A stretch of 34,822 nt of DNA, taken from contig JALTFF010000011.1 in assembly GCA_027007465.1 (NCBI GenBank), positions 1 to 34,822 on the forward strand. Reading direction: 5' to 3'. Positions 31,301 through 34,822 of the stretch are shown piece after piece; the stretch's first letter is position 1, and every line of letters begins with the position of its first letter. The stretch comes from a bacterium. GTDB lineage: Bacteria > Patescibacteriota > Patescibacteriia > Patescibacteriales > JALTFF01. Below the pieces are notes generated by a model. It did no database searches, was not told the DNA's origin, and saw only the letters and a list, made by a program, of their open reading frames with translations. The position numbers and the translations under genes are program-made.

Positions 31301-32151
31301 AAATATTCTTTTAAGGCTTTTTGCCAACTTCTTAATGGCTTTAATTTAGTGTTAAGCAAGACTGAAAATAATGGCCGTTTAGCTAGAGCTGGGAACTCAT
31401 CTGATTTTACTGGAATAATCTTAACTTTTAATCTTGCTTGCTTGTATAATTCTACAACAGCTTCATATCTGTTGCAAGCGCCACTATTTGTAATATGATA
31501 AATTCCATAAGGTTTTTTATCATCAATAATCTCCTTTGTTTTTTGAGCCAAGTCAGGAGCATAAGTAAAACAACCAATTTCATCATTAGTCACTTTTACC
31601 ACTTTATTTTTCTTTCCTAACTCAAGCATTATGTTAAAAAAACTTTGCTTTGCATTTTTTGTTAAAGCTGGTTTTCCAAAAAGCCAAGACAAACGAATAA
31701 TATAATACTCATTTGTATTTTTCTTTGTTTCTATTTCTCCTAATAATTTTGTTTGTCCATATTTATTAATAGGATTTGGCTTTGAATTTTCATTAAAACC
31801 ATTTACAGTGGATATGCCATCAAAGATATAATCAGTTGAATAATGAACAAAAATAGCTTGACTTTTCTTAGCTGCTTTTGCTAAAAAGCCAGGCGCTAAG
31901 CCATTGATCTTTTTTGCTAATTCAAACTCTTTCTTAGATTCTTCGCATTTATCAACTGCATTATAAGCAGCAGCATTGATAATAGCATTTGGTTTAACAG
32001 CTCCTATTTTTTTTATTACTTCATTTTTATGAGTAATATCTAAATCTCTTCTAGTCCAAGCAATAACTTGATAATTCTTATCCTTTTTAAACACTTTAAT
32101 AAGTTCTTGTCCAAGCATCCCATTAGAACCAACTATAATAAGTTTTTTCAT
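31276..32151 (-). CDS. rfbD: dTDP-4-dehydrorhamnose reductase
   Basis: A 291-residue short-chain dehydrogenase/reductase that makes dTDP-L-rhamnose with NAD(P)H. The nucleotide-binding GSNGMLG is at 8-14, the active-site segment STDYIFDG at 105-112 and the catalytic YGQTK (Tyr131, Lys135) are all seen, with NPINKYGQTKLLGE typical of RmlD. Rhamnose would go into surface glycans or S-layer decoration. It heads the rfbD-rfbC-tatD-mtaD-ychF-recG run, and a good promoter lies just upstream at 32178-32206. The tail overlaps rfbC by 25 bases. Confidence 0.95.
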   Translation of the reverse strand: MKKLIIVGSNGMLGQELIKVFKKDKNYQVIAWTRRDLDITHKNEVIKKIGAVKPNAIINAAAYNAVDKCEESKKEFELAKKINGLAPGFLAKAAKKSQAIFVHYSTDYIFDGISTVNGFNENSKPNPINKYGQTKLLGEIETKKNTNEYYIIRLSWLFGKPALTKNAKQSFFNIMLELGKKNKVVKVTNDEIGCFTYAPDLAQKTKEIIDDKKPYGIYHITNSGACNRYEAVVELYKQARLKVKIIPVKSDEFPALAKRPLFSVLLNTKLKPLRSWQKALKEYLWNLKKRN

Positions 32152-32177
32152 AATTATTGTTTTATAAAAATCTAACT

Positions 32178-32206
32178 ACTATAAATTTAATATATAATTT
32201 AGCCAA
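32178..32206 (-). promoter_or_regulatory. Promoter for the rfbD-to-recG run
   Basis: Minus-strand TTGGCT (32201-32206) and TATAGT (32178-32183) are separated by 17 bases, 26 bases upstream of the rfbD ATG. The two boxes match the consensus at 4 and 5 of 6 positions. Confidence 0.55.
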
Positions 32207-32241
32207 TAACATTGAATTATTGAAATAAATCTGCGCAAGAG

Positions 32242-32275
32242 TTTTGCTTTTGTTGGGGTTTACTTAAAAGCAAAA
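32242..32275. terminator. Hairpin with T-run between trmH-like gene and rfbD
   Basis: TTTTGCTTTT (32242-32251) and AAAAGCAAAA (32266-32275) form a 10-base-pair stem with a 14-base loop. TTTTT follows on the plus strand, where no gene needs a terminator. On the minus strand the stem lies about 100 bases after the methyltransferase stop but has no T-run, so its role is uncertain. Confidence 0.3.
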
Positions 32276-32373
32276 TTTTTCATGTCAGCACTAGCAAAAT
32301 TTAGCCTGAAAAATGAAATTGTAATAAAGCAGAAGTTGTGCAGCAGAAACTATTTTGTAATTTAAGGCAATAA

Positions 32374-32829
32374 CTATCTTATAAGAATTCTGTAAATCGC
32401 TATTCCAAAAGCTACAGAAACATTAAGTGATTCCTTTCTTCCAACCATCGGAATTTCAATTATCTGATCACAATGCTGAATAATAGACCTAGAAAGTCCT
32501 TTGACTTCATTGCCTAAAATCAGCGCTAATGGAAACTTTGGTTTAAATTTTTGATAATTAATTGATTTAGGTGATTGTTCAAGCGCTACAATTTGAAACC
32601 CTTGACTCTTTAATTTTTTTATTGCTCTCCATGTTTGAATCTTTTTTTCAAATAATACCCATTTTTCCGCGCCAAGAGCAGTTTTAGCAATTCCAGAATG
32701 TGGCGGAGCTGGACTATAACCGCCTAAAATTATTTTGTCAACTCCAACAGCGTCAGCTGTCCGAAAAATTGCTCCAATATTATAAGCGCTACGAATATTG
32801 TGCGCGACAACATAAACTAACTTTTCCAT
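32374..32829 (-). CDS. SpoU/TrmH-family RNA 2'-O-methyltransferase
   Basis: A 151-residue knotted SPOUT methyltransferase. Motif 1 is NIRSAYNIGAIFRTADAVGV (Asn17, Arg23), motif 2 LALILGNEVKGLS (Gly106-Asn107-Glu108), motif 3 EIPMVGRKESLNVSVAFGIA. These match SpoU proteins that 2'-O-methylate tRNA or rRNA with S-adenosylmethionine. At 151 residues it is close to TrmL and lacks the extra N-terminal RNA-binding domain of RlmB, so a tRNA target is plausible but cannot be fixed. It stands between maf (71-base gap) and rfbD (222-base gap). Confidence 0.92.
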   Translation of the reverse strand: MEKLVYVVAHNIRSAYNIGAIFRTADAVGVDKIILGGYSPAPPHSGIAKTALGAEKWVLFEKKIQTWRAIKKLKSQGFQIVALEQSPKSINYQKFKPKFPLALILGNEVKGLSRSIIQHCDQIIEIPMVGRKESLNVSVAFGIAIYRILIR

Positions 32830-32900
32830 AAAGATAATTTGTCAAAATAAATTTCATAAAATACACCTTATATCTAATATATTTAAAATTTTAAAATATG

Positions 32901-33512
32901 CTACATCTGTCTTTTATATAAATCTACTCCCATTTTCTTTAGGCACAAATATAGTTTATTTAAAGGCAATCCAATTACTGAATAAAAATCTCCATTAATA
33001 CTCTCAATTAAAGGAGCAGCTCGATTCATTAATCCATAAGCGCCAGCCATTTTTAATCCCTCTCCAAGATTAACATAATTATCTATTTCTTCATTGCTTA
33101 ATTTTCTAAATTTTACCTTTGCTTGCCCAAAATCAGTAATGGTTTTTTTACTTTTAGTATCTATTAAAGCCAATCCAGAAATAATTAAATGTTCTTTTCC
33201 AGAAAAATTTTTTAGTATTTGCCTAGCATCATTCTTATCTTTTGGCTTGCCAATAAATTTGCCATTAAAAACTGTAAAAGTATCTCCACCAATAATAATC
33301 GCATTGACATAATATTGGGCTACTTCTTTGGCTTTATTTAAGGCTAAAAATTTTGCCAATTCTTGTGGATTATCCATAGCTTGCATATTTTCTTTATAAC
33401 AGCTTTTTCTCACTTCAAAATCTCGTAATCCTATCTGTTCTAATAACTGTTTTCTTCTTGGAGATTGCGAAGCTAAAATTATTCTTCTTTTATTTTCTTG
33501 CATAAATTTCAT
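32901..33512 (-). CDS. maf: Maf-family nucleotide pyrophosphatase
   Basis: A 203-residue house-cleaning enzyme. The Maf signature ASQSPRRKQLLEQIG (14-28) is clear; GGDTFTVFNGKFIGKP (75-90) carries the catalytic Asp77 and the lysine of the usual DTxV...GKP motif; AGAYGLM-like GAYG and ESINGDFYSVIGLP near the C-terminus are also typical. Maf proteins hydrolyse dTTP/UTP or modified nucleotides to monophosphates; some affect septum formation. The subfamily cannot be fixed. MKFMQEN is preferred as the start, though Met4 would also serve. It is transcribed after yjjX, separated by 267 bases. Confidence 0.93.
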   Translation of the reverse strand: MKFMQENKRRIILASQSPRRKQLLEQIGLRDFEVRKSCYKENMQAMDNPQELAKFLALNKAKEVAQYYVNAIIIGGDTFTVFNGKFIGKPKDKNDARQILKNFSGKEHLIISGLALIDTKSKKTITDFGQAKVKFRKLSNEEIDNYVNLGEGLKMAGAYGLMNRAAPLIESINGDFYSVIGLPLNKLYLCLKKMGVDLYKRQM

Positions 33513-33744
33513 TAATTATAAATATAATAACACTAATTTAATCAGGGTATGATCTTGTATAAAATTTTAACTTGATTTGCTAAACCTAATTTTTATTTAT
33601 TAAAAGACAAAAGAAAAAATCAGCTGGAATTATTTTTAATTATTGCTTGTTTTAAGTTAATCTTGTTAATGCGCTTTAAATTATCAAAATCCCCTTGTTA
33701 TATGCACCGACTGCTAAAAGTAATAGAGCGCAACGTGGCACCAG

Positions 33745-33762
33745 AGCAAAGTGAAGTGGGTT
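33745..33762 (+). repeat. Dispersed 18-base motif, copy 2
   Basis: AGCAAAGTGAAGTGGGTT matches the reverse complement of 1132-1149 (AGCGAAGTGGAGTGAGTT) at 15 of 18 positions. Both lie in gene-free gaps. It could be a degenerate intergenic repeat of the host; with two copies the evidence is limited. Confidence 0.35.
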
Positions 33763-33779
33763 TAAAAAAGACAAAATTT

Positions 33780-34307
33780 TTAATATAAATCAACATTTCT
33801 AAAAGGAATTAAAGCTAAAATTATTGCCTCTTCATAGTATTTCGTTCTGTCAGTCACATCTCCTGTTAAAATTCCAACAGCCCCATTTTCTTGTTTAGAG
33901 TTATTACGATTAAAAACAATATCATCTGCTTCTCCAAGTTCCTTGCCTTCTTTTATTAACTTAATAATTTTCTCTGGAAGAAAAAATGTTCCTGTTTTTG
34001 ATTTACCATACTTATCAGCCGACTTTATGACTACCCAAGCAAAAGATTCCACTTCATCATCAATACACTCAATACCTCCTTCAATACCAACAAAGAAGTC
34101 GGCGTCTTTCACTTTATTTGAAGCATTATCAGCCCTATTTTTCGCTCCTTGAAAAGTTTCGTTATTGCTAAAAGGCTGATCAGCGACATCTGAATGAACA
34201 GAAATGCCAATGAATTCAAACTCTTGATTAGGAAACATTTTTTCAAAACCATTTTTTACTGCTTGAATTTTAACAGGATTCTTTGATGCGATAATTACTT
34301 TTTTCAT
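33780..34307 (-). CDS. yjjX: Inosine/xanthosine triphosphatase (YjjX, DUF84 family)
   Basis: A 175-residue non-canonical purine NTPase that removes ITP and XTP from the nucleotide pool. Family marks: IASKNPVKIQAVKNGFEKMF at the start, then SDVADQPFSNNETFQGAKNR (residues 39-58), DFFVGIEGGIE (70-80), and GAVGILTGDVTDRTKYYEEA near the C-terminus. These match E. coli YjjX. It is functionally paired with Maf, which lies next on the same strand after a 267-base gap. No clear promoter is seen in the 80 bases before its ATG. Confidence 0.93.
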   Translation of the reverse strand: MKKVIIASKNPVKIQAVKNGFEKMFPNQEFEFIGISVHSDVADQPFSNNETFQGAKNRADNASNKVKDADFFVGIEGGIECIDDEVESFAWVVIKSADKYGKSKTGTFFLPEKIIKLIKEGKELGEADDIVFNRNNSKQENGAVGILTGDVTDRTKYYEEAIILALIPFRNVDLY

Positions 34308-34615
34308 AATAGATATTGATTAACAAATAAACTTTTTAATTTTGTCTTTTTTAAATTGCGCATAATGTTTACATATATCTGAAGTCTTATTTATTCTACC
34401 TTATTAAAATTAAAAAGAAAAGAATAAATAAAATTTGAGTGAGCGTATTCTGGAAGAATGTGCGAACCAAATATACGTTGGTTATCAGATATAATAAAAA
34501 AACAAAAAGGTGTTTCTTGACGAATAGATTGAATGCTGTATATAGTTGAATAATTTATCCCTTGCCTTAATTTTCCACCTTCTATATTTAAATCCAAAGC
34601 ACGAATATCAAAATA

Positions 34616-34635
34616 CCTGCCTACCAGCAGGCAGG
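34616..34635. repeat. CCTGCCT/AGGCAGG palindromic repeat
   Basis: CCTGCCTACCAGCAGGCAGG has arms CCTGCCT and AGGCAGG around a 6-base centre. It is GC-rich and flanked by ATATCAAAATA on one side and CAAATGACC-type units on the other. Read on the minus strand it encodes RLPAGRQVF, a string I recall from many CPR intergenic repeats. Confidence 0.7.
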
Positions 34636-34690
34636 CGAAAAAAATTCAAATGACCAAAATTCAAATGGCCGAAACAACTAAATGCCAAAA
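34636..34690 (+). repeat. CAAATGACC-type repeat block, copy 2
   Basis: Two tandem-like units, TTCAAATGACCAAAA and TTCAAATGGCCGAAA, are followed by CAACTAAATGCC. The stretch 34663-34685 matches 1406-1428 at 20 of 23 positions in the same orientation. Confidence 0.6.
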
Positions 34691-34721
34691 TCAAAATAAC
34701 TAAATGTTTAAGATAAAAAGT

Positions 34722-34822
34722 TTTTGTCACTTTCAACACATTAGAAATTTGTTCTATGTTTCAACCTTGCTTCAAAAAAGCTAACACCTCCACTTTAGCC
34801 ATAATCCAATTAGTTTTCAAAG
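34722..34822 (-). pseudogene. Possible broken helix-turn-helix ORF at window edge
   Basis: Minus-strand frame reading KTNWIMAKVEVLAFLKQG, then TGA (34761-34763), then NIEQISNVLKVTK before running into the repeat block. The two halves together look like a small helix-turn-helix region (LKQG-x-NIEQISNVLKV), with the stop where a tryptophan (TGG) would fit. The 5' end is off the window. Only about 30 residues support this, so it is tentative. Confidence 0.25.

Larger units (their letters stand above)
34308..34822. other. Right-end gap rich in repeats
   Basis: These 515 bases hold no secure gene. Bases 34391-34597 contain a 68-residue minus-strand frame (starting from TTG, with KLRQGINYSTIYSIQS) that I cannot assign and which may be a gene remnant or chance. 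The repeat block at 34609-34690 follows. Bases 34722-34822 look like part of a broken helix-turn-helix ORF. Confidence 0.5.

Noticed and set aside
33728..33750. GTGGCACC within 33730-33745 resembles the core of a T-box leader (GTGGNACC).
   Set aside because: The rest of the T-box consensus, the specifier stem and a terminator are missing, and the plus strand has no downstream gene to regulate.
34391..34597. 68-residue minus-strand ORF at the right end.
   Set aside because: It starts from TTG inside a repeat-flanked stretch, has no family resemblance apart from a short HTH-like KLRQGINYSTI, and could be chance; reported only as part of the gap description.
34722..34822. UGA recoding (Trp or Gly) suggested by an in-frame TGA in a plausible frame.
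   Set aside because: The TPR gene ends in TGA at 2423 immediately before tRNA-Thr, and the other genes read through with normal code and no internal TGA, so the standard code is the better explanation.

Overview
The window is AT-rich, compact bacterial DNA that looks like a member of the Candidate Phyla Radiation (Patescibacteria, Parcubacteria-like). The grounds are a str/S10/spc ribosomal-protein cluster without rpmD (L30, generally missing in this group), lysine-rich extensions on L22 and L23, near absence of Shine-Dalgarno motifs, and an intergenic repeat with a CCTGCCT/AGGCAGG palindrome whose minus-strand translation contains RLPAGRQVF, a string I remember from many CPR assemblies. The lineage call is inference; no 16S rRNA is present. 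A TGA stop just before the tRNA gene argues for the standard bacterial code rather than UGA=Gly.

Layout. 1-972 (+) is the end of a TdeIII-like restriction endonuclease. 973-1516 is a repeat-bearing gap with a good promoter for a membrane-anchored CAP-domain protein (1517-2320). From 2329 to 24284 nearly everything is on the minus strand and is transcribed right to left. A housekeeping block (Na+/Ca2+ antiporter, map, ruvX, a secreted unknown, tpiA, a TPR protein, tRNA-Thr) occupies 2329-7277. The translation supercluster occupies 7502-23885: rpsL-rpsG-fusA-(Phd-like ORF)-tuf-rpsJ, a 293-base gap with two hairpins, then rplC-D-W-B-rpsS-rplV-rpsC-rplP-rpmC-rpsQ-rplN-rplX-rplE-rpsN-rpsH-rplF-rplR-rpsE-rplO-secY and a small unknown ORF. 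A strong promoter lies in front of rpsL.

24129-34822 holds a 505-base gap with terminal inverted repeats, a site-2-protease-like gene, divergent rpmB (L28, +), then a minus-strand run rfbD-rfbC-tatD-mtaD-like-ychF-recG with its own promoter, followed further right by a SpoU methyltransferase, maf and yjjX. The right end is repeat-rich and may contain a broken helix-turn-helix ORF.

Functionally this is a core region for translation, protein export, N-terminal Met removal and nucleotide housekeeping. I saw no clear new defence or mobile system. The most unusual signals are a GC-rich hairpin at the rplC ribosome-binding position, a family of hairpin repeats in the gaps of the ribosomal cluster (one in the vacant L30 slot), proline at two normally basic ribosomal sites (S12 Lys88 and L16 Arg81, E. 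coli numbering), and two uncharacterised ORFs inside or at the end of the conserved operons.
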